Part shown: positions 9,284 to 17,417 of the stretch, piece after piece | Numbering within the stretch: the first letter of the stretch is position 1 | Layout of the letters: each line of letters opens with the position of its first letter | From: Pseudomonas chlororaphis subsp. chlororaphis | Lineage (GTDB): Bacteria > Pseudomonadota > Gammaproteobacteria > Pseudomonadales > Pseudomonadaceae | Assembly: GCF_003945765.1 (NCBI RefSeq) | Contig: NZ_CP027712.1 | Location: 1,426,001-1,490,000, forward strand | Length of the DNA stretch: 64,000 nucleotides | Reading direction: 5' to 3' | Position numbers and translations under genes: made by a program | The notes under the pieces: generated by a model | Database searches by the model: none | What the model was told of the DNA's origin: nothing | The model's input: the letters and a program-made list of their open reading frames with translations, nothing else

Positions 9284-10378
9284 ATGAGCGACAACCGTCA
9301 GTGGGCCCGCGAGGCCATCCGGATCATCGAAGCCGACTTCCAGCGCAGCGCCGACACCCACCTGATCCCCTTGCCCCTGCCGGGCCTGCCGGGCATCGAG
9401 CTGTATTTCAAGGACGAGTCCAGCCATCCCACCGGCAGCCTCAAGCATCGCCTGGCGCGTTCGTTGTTCCTCTATGCGCTGTGTAACGGCTGGCTCAAGC
9501 CCGGGGCGCCGGTGATCGAGGCGTCCAGTGGTTCGACGGCGATTTCCGAGGCCTATTTCGCGCGCCTGCTGGGCTTGCCGTTCATTGCGGTGATGCCGGC
9601 CACCACGTCCCAGGAAAAGATCGCGCAGATCGCCTTCTACGGCGGCAAGAGCCACCTGGTGCAGGACCCGACGCAGATTTACGCCGAGTCGGAACGCCTG
9701 GCCCGGGAGGGCGGCGGGCATTTCATGGACCAGTTCACCTATGCCGAGCGCGCCACCGACTGGCGGGCGAACAACAACATCGCCGAGTCGATCTTCCAGC
9801 AGCTGCGCTTCGAGCGTTACCCGGAGCCCAAATGGCTGATCTCCAGCCCGGGTACCGGCGGCACCACCGCCACCCTGGGGCGTTATGTGCGGTATCGCCA
9901 GCATTGCACCCGGGTACTCTGCGCCGACGCCGAGCGTTCGGTGTTCTTCGATTACTACCAGAGCGGTGATGCCAGCCTGCGCCTGGATTGCGGTTCGCGC
10001 ATCGAAGGGATCGGCCGGCCACGGGTCGAGGCGTCGTTCCTGCCCAAGGTGATCGATGCAATGATCAAGGTGCCGGATGCCCTGTCGCTGGCGGCCATGC
10101 ATTACCTGGCGCAGCGCCTGGGGCGGCGGGTGGGCGGTTCCAGCGGTACCAACCTGATCGGCGCGCTGATGGCGGCGCAGCAGATGAAACAGGCCGGGGA
10201 GAGTGGCTCGATCGTCGCCATCCTGTGTGACGGTGGCGAGCGTTATGCGACCACCTATTACGATCAGGACTGGCTGGCCGCTCAGGGCTACGAATTGAGT
10301 GAGTTGATCGAGAGCGTGGCGGCGAGTGTGGAACGTGGCGAGGCGTTGCCGGCCAGCGTATTGCGCGCCGGCATCTGA
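9284..10378 (+). CDS. PLP-dependent cysteine synthase / cysteine desulfhydrase family protein
   Basis: A 364-residue fold-type II PLP enzyme of the cysteine synthase family. The Schiff-base lysine lies in the HPTGSLKHR segment. A substrate loop ([12 protein letters not shown]) and a glycine-rich phosphate-binding segment ([13 protein letters not shown]) follow. Related proteins are annotated as cysteine synthases, but the longer form with this C-terminal extension resembles bacterial and fungal L-cysteine desulfhydrases, so the direction of the reaction is uncertain. The ATG at 9284 starts [11 protein letters not shown] and lies just after ACGAGAAAACACC. The gene stands alone and ends at a good terminator. 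Confidence 0.82.
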   Translation: MSDNRQWAREAIRIIEADFQRSADTHLIPLPLPGLPGIELYFKDESSHPTGSLKHRLARSLFLYALCNGWLKPGAPVIEASSGSTAISEAYFARLLGLPFIAVMPATTSQEKIAQIAFYGGKSHLVQDPTQIYAESERLAREGGGHFMDQFTYAERATDWRANNNIAESIFQQLRFERYPEPKWLISSPGTGGTTATLGRYVRYRQHCTRVLCADAERSVFFDYYQSGDASLRLDCGSRIEGIGRPRVEASFLPKVIDAMIKVPDALSLAAMHYLAQRLGRRVGGSSGTNLIGALMAAQQMKQAGESGSIVAILCDGGERYATTYYDQDWLAAQGYELSELIESVAASVERGEALPASVLRAGI

Positions 10379-10417
10379 GGCTGCAAGCCCGCTCCTTGGG
10401 GAGCGAGCCTGCCTGTG

Positions 10418-10446
10418 AAAAGGCCCCTGTAAAGGGGCCTTTTTTT
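10418..10446. terminator. Intrinsic terminator after the PLP enzyme
   Basis: AGGCCCCT at 10421-10428 pairs with AGGGGCCT at 10433-10440 and is followed by six T residues. The A-rich left side means it may also act for the converging FAD gene. Confidence 0.85.
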
Positions 10447-12058
10447 ACGCCTCGATCCCGAGGATATTGCGCGCCACCGCTTCGGCGATGCGGATCCCGT
10501 CGACACCGGCCGACAGAATGCCGCCGGCATAACCTGCGCCTTCACCGGCCGGGTACAGGCCCTTCACGTTCAGGCTCTGCATCGATTCGTCGCGGGTAAT
10601 GCGCAGCGGCGACGAGGTGCGGGTCTCGATCCCGGTCAGTACCGCGTCATGCAGGGAGTAACCCTTGATCTGCCGCTCGAAGGCCGGCAGCGCTTCGCGG
10701 ATCGCCTCGATGGCGAAGTCCGGCAGGGCCAGGGCCAGGTCGCCCAGGGCGACGCCCGGCTTGTAGGACGGCTCGACGCTGCCCAGGGCGGTGGACGGCT
10801 TGCCGGCGATAAAGTCGCCGACCAGTTGCGCCGGTGCTTCGTAGTTGCTGCCACCGAGCACGAAGGCGTGGGATTCCAGGCGTTCCTGCAGCTCGATACC
10901 GGCCAGCGGGCCGCCCGGGTAATCCACTTCCGGGGTGATGCCGACCACGATGCCGGAGTTGGCGTTGCGCTCGTTACGCGAGTACTGGCTCATGCCGTTG
11001 GTGACCACGCGGTTCGGCTCGGAGGTCGCTGCCACCACGGTGCCGCCCGGGCACATGCAGAAGCTGTAGACCGAACGGCCGTTCTTCGCGTGGTGCACCA
11101 GCTTGTAGTCGGCGGCGCCGAGCTTCGGGTGACCGGCGTACTTGCCCAGGCGCGCGCTGTCGATCAGCGACTGCGGGTGTTCGATGCGGAAACCCACGGA
11201 GAACGGCTTGGCCTCCATGTACACGCCACGGCCGTGGAGCATGCGGAAGGTGTCGCGGGCACTGTGGCCGAGGGCCAGGATCACGTGTTTCGAGTGAATC
11301 TGTTCGCCGCTGTTCAGTTCGACGCCGACCAGTTGGCCGTCTTCGATCAGTACGTCGGTCACCCGTTGCTCGAAGCGCACTTCACCGCCCAGGGCGATGA
11401 TCTGCTGGCGCATGTTCTCGACCACGCCGGTCAGGCGGAAGGTGCCGATGTGCGGCTTGCTGACGTAGAGGATCTCTTCTGGCGCGCCGGCCTTGACGAA
11501 CTCGTGCAGGACCTTGCGGCCGTGGTGTTTCGGGTCCTTGATCTGGCTGTACAGCTTGCCGTCGGAGAAGGTCCCCGCGCCGCCTTCGCCGAACTGCACG
11601 TTGGATTCCGGGTTGAGCACGCTTTTGCGCCACAGGCCCCAGGTGTCCTTGGTGCGCTGGCGCACTTCCTTGCCGCGCTCGAGGATGATCGGCTTGAAAC
11701 CCATCTGCGCCAGCAGCAGGCCGGCGAAAATCCCGCAGGGGCCGAAACCCACCACGATCGGGCGCTGTTCCAGGTCGGCGGGCGCCTGGCCGACGACCTT
11801 GTAGCTGACATCCGGCGCTGGGTTGACGTTACGGTCGTCGGCGAACTTGTGCAGCAGCCTGGCCTCGTCGCGCACGTTCAGATCGAGGGTGTAGATGAAG
11901 CACAGCTCGGACGACTTCTTGCGCGCGTCGTAGCTGCGCTTGAACAGGGTGAAGTCGAGCAGGTCCTCGCTGGCGATGCCCAGGCGCTGCAGGATGGCAG
12001 GGAGCAGGTCTTCATCGGGATGGTCGATCGGCAGCTTGAGTTCGGTGATTCGTAACAT
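10445..12058 (-). CDS. Large NAD(P)/FAD-dependent oxidoreductase (COG2509 type)
   Basis: A 537-residue cytoplasmic flavoprotein. After about 95 N-terminal residues there is an FAD-binding Rossmann motif (VVGFGPCGIFAGLLLAQMG). Further on are a catalytic-region GEGGAGTFSDGKL, a second dinucleotide-type segment (HVILALGHSARDTF) and a C-terminal FAD contact (GLYPAGEGAGYAGGILSAGVDG). The family is annotated as an uncharacterised FAD-dependent dehydrogenase; its substrate is unknown. It is convergent with the PLP enzyme and shares the terminator region. The ATG at 12058 starts MLRITELKLPIDHP, matching the conserved family N terminus. Confidence 0.85.
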   Translation of the reverse strand: MLRITELKLPIDHPDEDLLPAILQRLGIASEDLLDFTLFKRSYDARKKSSELCFIYTLDLNVRDEARLLHKFADDRNVNPAPDVSYKVVGQAPADLEQRPIVVGFGPCGIFAGLLLAQMGFKPIILERGKEVRQRTKDTWGLWRKSVLNPESNVQFGEGGAGTFSDGKLYSQIKDPKHHGRKVLHEFVKAGAPEEILYVSKPHIGTFRLTGVVENMRQQIIALGGEVRFEQRVTDVLIEDGQLVGVELNSGEQIHSKHVILALGHSARDTFRMLHGRGVYMEAKPFSVGFRIEHPQSLIDSARLGKYAGHPKLGAADYKLVHHAKNGRSVYSFCMCPGGTVVAATSEPNRVVTNGMSQYSRNERNANSGIVVGITPEVDYPGGPLAGIELQERLESHAFVLGGSNYEAPAQLVGDFIAGKPSTALGSVEPSYKPGVALGDLALALPDFAIEAIREALPAFERQIKGYSLHDAVLTGIETRTSSPLRITRDESMQSLNVKGLYPAGEGAGYAGGILSAGVDGIRIAEAVARNILGIEA

Positions 12059-12168
12059 GACAGGGTCCGGTTCGCGGGACGCACCAATGCGTCAGGGCGG
12101 TTTTACAAACCGGCGATTATAAGCCGCAAAGCCCGGACCCCGTGAGGTTAAAACGGTTGCCCGTCGCC

Positions 12169-12852
12169 TCAGTCGCTGCGCGAGCCGCCGAAATAGGCGC
12201 AACCGCGCTGGACCTGGCCATCGACCCGCAGTTCCGCGGTCAGGTGCTGCACGCTGCCGGTCTTGCTGTCCACGCAGCGCTGCGGCGCGACCCAGAGTTC
12301 GACGTGGCGGTTGTTGGCTTCGCTGCTGAGGTTGAAACGGCCGTCGCCCAGTTGCTCTTCCAGGTAGGGCAACGCCAGCGCCGGCTGGCCGGCGCGTTCG
12401 ATGCGCATGCCCTTGGCGCTGACGTCGACGTTCCAGTCCGGGGCCTTGCCACTGGCCCGCAGGATCAGGCGCGGGAAGTCGGGATCGCGGCAGGCGTCGT
12501 TCGAGCGTTCGACGCGATACAGCTGGCTCAGCGCCACTTCACTGTCGGCGCCGCCGGACTTGCTCGGGGAGAAATGCCCGCGCAGGTCGGCGAACAGCGT
12601 GCCCTGCTGGTCGGCCAGGCTGGCGGCTTCCTGGAGGATGCTGGTACCGCCGTTGTCCTTGACCACATAACGCTGCTCGCCGACGCAGGGCTTGAACAGC
12701 AACTGGCCGTCGGCGGCGGTCAGCGTGCCCTGCATGCGGGTCTGGCCGGCCTGGGACTGCGTCCGGGACTGGCCATCGAACATCGACAGCATCTGGCAAC
12801 CGGCAAACAGGGGGAGCAGGGCAATACAAACAAAGGAACGGGCGGCACGCAT
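12169..12852 (-). CDS. Predicted lipoprotein, function unknown (COG3650-like)
   Basis: A 227-residue lipoprotein. The ATG at 12852 has GGAGACCCGACG directly before it and opens MRAARSFVCIALLPLFAGC, a good lipoprotein signal. The body contains a KPCVGEQRY segment and a C-terminal RGCAYFGG segment. Together with two further cysteines, these resemble the repeated beta-rich modules of a family of uncharacterised envelope lipoproteins. It probably faces the periplasm. The family assignment is from memory of the motifs and is tentative. No operon partner. Confidence 0.7.
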   Translation of the reverse strand: MRAARSFVCIALLPLFAGCQMLSMFDGQSRTQSQAGQTRMQGTLTAADGQLLFKPCVGEQRYVVKDNGGTSILQEAASLADQQGTLFADLRGHFSPSKSGGADSEVALSQLYRVERSNDACRDPDFPRLILRASGKAPDWNVDVSAKGMRIERAGQPALALPYLEEQLGDGRFNLSSEANNRHVELWVAPQRCVDSKTGSVQHLTAELRVDGQVQRGCAYFGGSRSD

Positions 12853-12924
12853 CGTCGGGTCTCCAATCAAGTGCCGCCACGTTACGCAGCCTGACCGTTC
12901 ATCACAACCCGGGATCCACTCATG

Positions 12925-13013
12925 TCTCTGTAGGAGCCAGGCTGCCGGCGATCCAGGCGCTGCGGTATGCCGGGTGCAGCGTTATCGCGAGCAAGCTGCG
13001 ATCCTGCAGAGGC
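12925..13013. repeat. Degenerate REP-like sequence
   Basis: The segment begins TGTAGGAGCCAGGCTGCCGG and contains GCGAGCAAGCTGCGATCCTGCAG towards its other end. It is a diverged copy of the TGTAGGAGCGAGCTTGCTCG repeat seen at 23474 and 49251. Confidence 0.5.
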
Positions 13014-13018
13014 GTGGG

Positions 13019-13618
13019 TTAGCCGACGACAAAGGTCTGGCCAGTCTGCAGGCCTTCCACGCTCTTGGCGTAGGCCAGCGCCACATCGGCGCCGGGAACC
13101 GGTTTGTAGCCACGGAAGTACGGGGCGTAGCTGTCCATGGCTTCTTCCAGCACGGTGGGGCTCACCGAGTTCACCCGCAGGCCGCGTGGCAGTTCGATGG
13201 CGGCGGCGCGGACGAAGCCGTCGATGGCGGCATTGACCAGGGCCGCCGAGGCGCCGCTGCGGATCGGGTCGCGGTTGAGGATGCCGGAGGTGAAGGTGAA
13301 CGAGGCGCCGTCGTTGGCGAACTCGCGGCCGATCAGCAGCAGGCTGACCTGGCCCATCAGCTTGTCCTGCAGGCCCAGGGCGAAGTGCTGGGCGCTCATC
13401 TCGCCCAGTGGCGCGAAGCTGACATTACCGGCGGCGCAGATCAGCGCGTCGAATCTGCCGGTTTGCTCGAAGAGCGCGCGGATCGAGGCGCTGTCGCTGA
13501 TGTCCACCTGGAAATCACCGCTGGTGCGGCCGATGCGGATGACTTCATGACGTTGCGACAGCTCTTTGTCGACGGCCGAACCAATGGTGCCGCTGGCGCC
13601 GATCAGAAGGATTTTCAT
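13019..13618 (-). CDS. Short-chain dehydrogenase-like protein lacking the catalytic Tyr-Lys pair
   Basis: A 199-residue Rossmann protein. The N-terminal GASGTIGSAV dinucleotide motif and an AAGN segment are present, as in short-chain dehydrogenases. The catalytic YxxxK position is not conserved: aligning the usual YSASKAALEGF with SAALVNAAIDGF puts Ala and Asn in place of Tyr and Lys. This matches a compact SDR subfamily of about 199 residues that keeps the fold but may not use classical chemistry. It is divergent from a LysR-type regulator 106 bases away, the usual arrangement for a regulator and its target. Confidence 0.85.
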   Translation of the reverse strand: MKILLIGASGTIGSAVDKELSQRHEVIRIGRTSGDFQVDISDSASIRALFEQTGRFDALICAAGNVSFAPLGEMSAQHFALGLQDKLMGQVSLLLIGREFANDGASFTFTSGILNRDPIRSGASAALVNAAIDGFVRAAAIELPRGLRVNSVSPTVLEEAMDSYAPYFRGYKPVPGADVALAYAKSVEGLQTGQTFVVG

Positions 13619-13677
13619 GGGGTGGTTCCTCGCGTGGGTTGAACGAGGTTGCAGTCTAGTGCTGGTTTTTCCCGTTG

Positions 13678-13691
13678 ATTAGCGCGCTAAT
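13678..13691. promoter_or_regulatory. Perfect 14-bp palindrome, candidate LysR operator
   Basis: ATTAGCGCGCTAAT lies in the 106-base gap between the divergent SDR and LysR genes, 34 bases before the LysR start. Its place and symmetry suit the binding site of the adjacent regulator; this is inference. Confidence 0.5.
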
Positions 13692-13724
13692 GGGCAACCT
13701 TTGGTTTTCAAATGGAAACAATCC

Positions 13725-14633
13725 ATGAGTGAGATGGATGACCTGGCGGCGTTCGCCGTGCTGATCGAGGCTGGCAGTTTTACCCTGGCCGCCCAGCAAC
13801 TGGGGTGCAGCAAGGGGCAATTGTCCAAGCGCATCAGCGCCCTGGAGGCACAGTTCACGGTGGTGCTGTTGCAGCGCACCACACGGCGCTTGAGCCTGAC
13901 CGCGGCGGGCGCCGCCTTGTTGCCCCAGGCCCAGGCGCTGCTGGTTCAGGTCGAGCGGGCGCGCCAGGCGCTGGCGCGGCTCAAGGACGACATGGCCGGG
14001 CCGGTGCGGCTGACGGTGCCGGTGTCCCTGGGCGAGACCTTCTTCGAAGGCCTGCTGCTGGAGTTTTCCCGGCAGTACCCCGAGGTGCAGATCGAGCTGG
14101 AGCTGAACAACAACTACCGCGATCTGTCCCGGGACGGTTTCGACCTGGCGATCCGTTCGGAAGTGGCCAATGACCAACGACTGGTGGCCAGGCCGCTGCT
14201 GGCCTGGCACGAGATGACCTGTGCCAGCCCGGTTTACCTGGAACAGTATGGCGAGCCACAGGCGCCCAGGGACCTGGCCGAGCATCGCTGCCTGCTCAAC
14301 AGCCATTACAGCGGCCGTGAGGAGTGGCTCTATCACCAGCAGCACGAACTGTTTCGGGTACGGGTTTCGGGACCTTTCGCCAGCAATCACTACAACCTGC
14401 TGAAAAAGGCCGCGCTGGTGGGGGCGGGGATCGCCCGGCTACCGTCCTACCTGCTGCAGGCGGAACTGGCCGACGGGCGTTTGCGCGGGCTGCTGCGCGA
14501 CTACCAGACCCGCAGCATGCCGATGTACCTGGTGCATCCGTATCAGGGTGGGTTGCCCAAGCGCACCCAGGTCCTGGCCGATTACCTGATCGGCTGGTTC
14601 AAGCGCAGCGGCGAAGCGCTGGATCGCCTTTGA
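13725..14633 (+). CDS. LysR-family transcriptional regulator
   Basis: A 302-residue LTTR. The N-terminal winged helix-turn-helix is typical (MSEMDDLAAFAVLIEAGSF, then AAQQLGCSKGQLSKRISALE), followed by a linker helix and a periplasmic-binding-protein-like effector domain beginning at GPVRLTVPVSLGE. It belongs to the CrgA/DsdC-like group by overall pattern. The ATG at 13725 starts at the conserved family position. It is transcribed divergently from the SDR gene and probably controls it. The effector is unknown. Confidence 0.9.
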   Translation: MSEMDDLAAFAVLIEAGSFTLAAQQLGCSKGQLSKRISALEAQFTVVLLQRTTRRLSLTAAGAALLPQAQALLVQVERARQALARLKDDMAGPVRLTVPVSLGETFFEGLLLEFSRQYPEVQIELELNNNYRDLSRDGFDLAIRSEVANDQRLVARPLLAWHEMTCASPVYLEQYGEPQAPRDLAEHRCLLNSHYSGREEWLYHQQHELFRVRVSGPFASNHYNLLKKAALVGAGIARLPSYLLQAELADGRLRGLLRDYQTRSMPMYLVHPYQGGLPKRTQVLADYLIGWFKRSGEALDRL

Positions 14634-14650
14634 CCTGACGGTGTGCGCCT

Positions 14651-14749
14651 GTAGCCGCTGCCGCAGGCTGCGATAAGGCCGAAGGCCTTCAGCGATCTCA
14701 AGACCTTGCGTCCCCTTCGGGGCCGATCGCAGCCTGCGGCAGCGGCTAC
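14651..14749. repeat. REP doublet, family A (inverted pair)
   Basis: GCCGCTGCCGCAGGCTGC near 14654 is repeated in inverted orientation (GCAGCCTGCGGCAGCGGC) near 14729, with a small GGCCGAAGGCC hairpin between. The same pair occurs at 17418-17546 and 40728-40839, always in intergenic DNA. Confidence 0.85.
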
Positions 14750-14798
14750 AGCGGCTACAGCGGCTACAGCGGCTACAGCGGCTACAGCGCTACAGCGG
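14743..14798. repeat. Tandem 9-bp repeat (GGCTACAGC)n
   Basis: About six head-to-tail copies of GGCTACAGC, the outer end of the REP arm, run to within 5 bases of the stop codon of the doxX-like gene at 14803. One copy is shortened (GCTACAGC) and the last is diverged. This looks like slippage expansion of the REP edge. Confidence 0.85.
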
Positions 14799-14802
14799 CG
14801 GC

Positions 14803-15306
14803 TCAGCGATAGCGGCGGGCGATCAGGTGGTCGATGGACAGCTTGCCGGGGCCGCGGGCCATCAGGTACAGCAGCACCGCCGCCCAGGTGCCATGGGTCG
14901 GGTAGGCGTCGGGGTAGACGAACAACTGGATGGTCAGGGTCATGCCCAGCAGCGCCAGGGCCGAGAAGCGCGTGGCGAAACCGACCAGGAGCAGCAGCGG
15001 GAACAGATGCTCGGCGAATGCCGCCAGGTGTGCGGCCAGTTCAGGGGAGAGCAGCGGTACCTGGTACTCGCTCTGGAACAGCGGAATGGTCGAGTCGGCC
15101 AGGCGCGGCATGCCTAGCTCGAACGTCCCGGAGAACAGGTCGATGGCCAGGCCCTCGATTTTGGTCTGGCCGGACTTCCAGAACACCGCGGCAATGGAGA
15201 AGCGCGCGATAAAGGCGATTAGGCTGTGGGGAATACGCTCCAGCAGCTGGATGAGTCGGTTCACCCCATGGCTGAGCGGGTGGTGATTGGTGCAGTGGGT
15301 GTGCAT
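14803..15306 (-). CDS. DoxX-family membrane protein, last gene of the buf operon
   Basis: A 167-residue integral membrane protein of the DoxX family. After a His-rich N terminus (MHTHCTNHHPL), four hydrophobic segments are visible, with the conserved FIARFSIAAVFWKSGQTK start of the domain. The ATG at 15306 lies two bases after the stop of bufC, so the genes are translationally close. DoxX proteins commonly sit at the end of DUF2282-DUF692-DUF2063 operons, where the product is called BufD or HvfD-like. Its role is thought to be in membrane redox or export steps but is not settled. Confidence 0.88.
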   Translation of the reverse strand: MHTHCTNHHPLSHGVNRLIQLLERIPHSLIAFIARFSIAAVFWKSGQTKIEGLAIDLFSGTFELGMPRLADSTIPLFQSEYQVPLLSPELAAHLAAFAEHLFPLLLLVGFATRFSALALLGMTLTIQLFVYPDAYPTHGTWAAVLLYLMARGPGKLSIDHLIARRYR

Positions 15307-15308
15307 GT

Positions 15309-16094
15309 TCAGACCTCGGAATGGGGGGACAGGCGAGTGATGGCGCCGCGACCGATCAGCAGCGCCAGGGCTTGGCTCGGCTCGAACGCCGGATCGACAG
15401 CCAAGGCATTGGCCGCGGCGGCTTGCAGTGGCTGCGAGTGGCGCAGGGCATGGATGAAGCAGGCGACCCCGGCGTCGATGGCGAACACCTCGACCTCCAG
15501 GTCGTGACGCAGCACCAGGGCGTCTTGTCCTTGGCACAGGTCGATGCTCTTTAGGTCGACGCCTTGCCAGTCGCCATCGCCCTGGTGGGCGGCCCATACA
15601 TCGACCACCGGATAGGGCGAGTTCAGCAGGCTGAGCGAGGGATGCAGTTCCAGGCGCAATTGCCCCAGCGTTTGCGGCTCGGCCATGGCCGTCGCGAGCT
15701 GCGCCAGTGGCACCGGGCAGGTGTCGGCGGCGTGATAGGCGGTGACCCGCAGGCGTTCCAGGCGCGCGACATCGGCCAGGTAAGGCACGCCGGCGGCGGG
15801 AGGGAAACCGCCGATGAAATCGGCGAAGTCATGGCCATAGTCGCTGAGCACGGCGCTGGTGGGCGGGAAGCGCCTGACGTAGAGCGCGGCCATGGCCCGG
15901 AAGAACTCATCGCCCACCAGTTGCGCCACCACCGGATAGGCATCGGCCAGGGCGTTGATCAACGAGCTCTGCACATTGTTGCGGTACACCGCGAAGCGGC
16001 TGGCCGGGTCGGCGCCGTTGCCGCAGTACAGGTCCGCAGGGCAGGGTTGCTCGGAGTCGAACAGGGCGCTGGCGAAGCTGGCTTGTGTGTTCAC
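15309..16094 (-). CDS. bufC: BufC/HvfC-type partner of the MNIO enzyme (DUF2063)
   Basis: 261 residues from a GTG start at 16094. This start is preferred over an ATG 18 bases upstream because AGGAGG lies 6 bases before it. It also overlaps the upstream stop as GTGA, showing translational coupling to bufB. The N-terminal DUF2063 domain (SRFAVYRNNVQSSLINALADAYP, split by the RNN motif) is typical of the putative DNA-binding/BufC family. Known family role: an accessory subunit that delivers the precursor peptide to the MNIO enzyme. The C-terminal half is less conserved. It acts in the cytoplasm. Confidence 0.88.
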   Translation of the reverse strand: MNTQASFASALFDSEQPCPADLYCGNGADPASRFAVYRNNVQSSLINALADAYPVVAQLVGDEFFRAMAALYVRRFPPTSAVLSDYGHDFADFIGGFPPAAGVPYLADVARLERLRVTAYHAADTCPVPLAQLATAMAEPQTLGQLRLELHPSLSLLNSPYPVVDVWAAHQGDGDWQGVDLKSIDLCQGQDALVLRHDLEVEVFAIDAGVACFIHALRHSQPLQAAAANALAVDPAFEPSQALALLIGRGAITRLSPHSEV

Positions 16095-16990
16095 GGCAGC
16101 CTCCTGGCGCATTGCAGCAGCTCATCCGCCTGGCGTACTTCAGCGTGCAGCACGGAAAACGCCGGCACCTGGTTGTCGCGCTCGATCAGGGTCGCGGTCG
16201 CTCCGATCCGTTCCAGCAGCCGCAGGTACAGCGCCCATACGGCGTTATCGATCGGCGCGCCGTGATCGTCGATCAACAGCCGGTCGCCCAGGCTGTCGGT
16301 GTCTTCGGCAAACCCGGCCAGGTGGATCTCGCCCACCGCGTGCAGCGGCAGGGCATCGATATAGGCCAGCGGATCGCGCCGGTGGTTGATGCACGACACG
16401 TAGACATTGTTCACGTCCAGCAACAGGCCGCAGCCGGTGCGGCGTATCACCTCGCGGATGAATTCGGCCTCGGCCATGCTCGACTGGCGAAACTCCAGGT
16501 AGGTCGCCGGGTTCTCCAGCAGCATGGGGCGGCGCAATGTGCTCTGCACCTGGTCGATGTGTTCGCAGACGCGGTTCAGGGTCGGCCGGTCATAGGCCAG
16601 GGGCAGCAGGTCATTGAGAAACACCGGGCCATGGCTGGACCAGGCCAGGTGTTCGGAAAAGGACTGGGGTTGATACCGCTCGATCAGCACGGCCAGGCGT
16701 TTCAGGTGCTGTTGGTCCAGCGGACCTTCGGCGCCGATCGACAGGCCGACGCCGTGCAGCGACAGCGGATACTGTTCGCGGATCAGCCCCAGGTAGTGAT
16801 GGAACGGCCCGCCAGCGACCATGTAGTTTTCCGCATGGACTTCAAAGAAGCCGATATCGGGCTGTTCCTTCAGGACCTGGCGAAAGTGCTCGGTCTTGAG
16901 CCCCAGCCCGGCGCGTTGCGGCAGGCTGGAGACGGTCGCCTGAGTGGCGGGATGGAGGGGGAGTGGTACGGCCATGTTCATCATCGACAC
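16091..16990 (-). CDS. bufB: MNIO-family peptide-modifying enzyme BufB (DUF692)
   Basis: A 299-residue TIM-barrel protein of the multinuclear non-heme iron-dependent oxidative (MNIO, DUF692) family. Likely metal-ligand motifs run along the sequence: FFEVHAENY, SLHGVGLS, FSEHLAWSS, MLLENPATY, LLLDVNNVYV, GEIHLAGF and LIERD. Family members such as MbnB and BufB oxidatively modify cysteines of a small precursor, in bufferins to thiooxazole-type heterocycles. It follows the precursor gene by 13 bases and overlaps bufC by four, so precursor, enzyme and partner form one transcript. Length and motifs look intact. Confidence 0.92.
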   Translation of the reverse strand: MSMMNMAVPLPLHPATQATVSSLPQRAGLGLKTEHFRQVLKEQPDIGFFEVHAENYMVAGGPFHHYLGLIREQYPLSLHGVGLSIGAEGPLDQQHLKRLAVLIERYQPQSFSEHLAWSSHGPVFLNDLLPLAYDRPTLNRVCEHIDQVQSTLRRPMLLENPATYLEFRQSSMAEAEFIREVIRRTGCGLLLDVNNVYVSCINHRRDPLAYIDALPLHAVGEIHLAGFAEDTDSLGDRLLIDDHGAPIDNAVWALYLRLLERIGATATLIERDNQVPAFSVLHAEVRQADELLQCARRLP

Positions 16991-17003
16991 TCAGGCAGGT
17001 TGC

Positions 17004-17309
17004 TTACGACTTGGCTTTGTAGGCTTGCAGTTGGCCGAAACCGGTAGGCGAGGTGCTGCTGGCGGTTTTCTCGCAGGTGCCTTTAGGAACCAGCTTCCAG
17101 GCGTTGGCCTGGTGGTCGACCTTGGCGGTACCGGCACAGGTGGTGCCCGCGCCTGCCGCGCAATCGTTCTTGCCTTTCATGGCGACGCCAAAGCATTTCT
17201 CCATGTCGTCGGCGGCCTGGGCGGTGGTCGGCAGCGCGGCGATGCTCAAGGCAGAACCGAGGGCCAGGGCCAGGGCGGCGGCGGACAGGGTGCGAGTGGT
17301 AGCGGTCAT
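17004..17309 (-). CDS. bufA: Bufferin-type RiPP precursor (DUF2282)
   Basis: A 101-residue precursor. A long Sec signal peptide ([20 protein letters not shown], then a cut near AQA32-A) precedes the mature region with four cysteines: C39 ([16 protein letters not shown]), C50, C58 and C79. This EKCFGxAxxGxNDC pattern is characteristic of DUF2282 proteins, recently shown in Caulobacter to be modified by MNIO enzymes and to bind copper in the periplasm (bufferins). The start has GGAG 8 bases upstream. It is the first gene of the operon, as expected. Modification of the cysteines here is inferred from family and neighbours. Confidence 0.9.
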   Translation of the reverse strand: MTATTRTLSAAALALALGSALSIAALPTTAQAADDMEKCFGVAMKGKNDCAAGAGTTCAGTAKVDHQANAWKLVPKGTCEKTASSTSPTGFGQLQAYKAKS

Positions 17310-17339
17310 GGTGTTTCTCCAGAAAAGGTAGTGGTGTAG

Positions 17340-17393
17340 GCAGGCATTCGTGCCTGCTTACCCCTCTAGAGAAAGGTCGCTGGGGTTTGTTAC
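17340..17393 (-). promoter_or_regulatory. Candidate ECF-sigma promoter and 5'-UTR hairpin of the buf operon
   Basis: Reading the minus strand towards bufA, TGTAACAAACC (17393-17383) resembles an ECF-type -35 element. CTCTAGAG (17371-17364) lies at -10 distance. Then GCAGGCA-CGAA-TGCCTGC (17357-17340) forms a perfect 7-bp stem with a four-base loop in the predicted leader. ECF control is known for buf operons elsewhere; no sigma-factor gene is in this window. Confidence 0.45.
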
Positions 17394-17417
17394 AGCCCTG
17401 GTGAAAAAAATCCAGTT

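Noticed and set aside
10649..12055. 468-residue plus-strand frame opposite the FAD oxidoreductase
   Set aside because: Pure shadow of a gene with clear FAD motifs; composition is rich in His, Gln and Val as antisense frames are here.
14743..14798. CRISPR array
   Set aside because: The repeats are 9 bp and directly adjoining, with no spacers and no cas genes.
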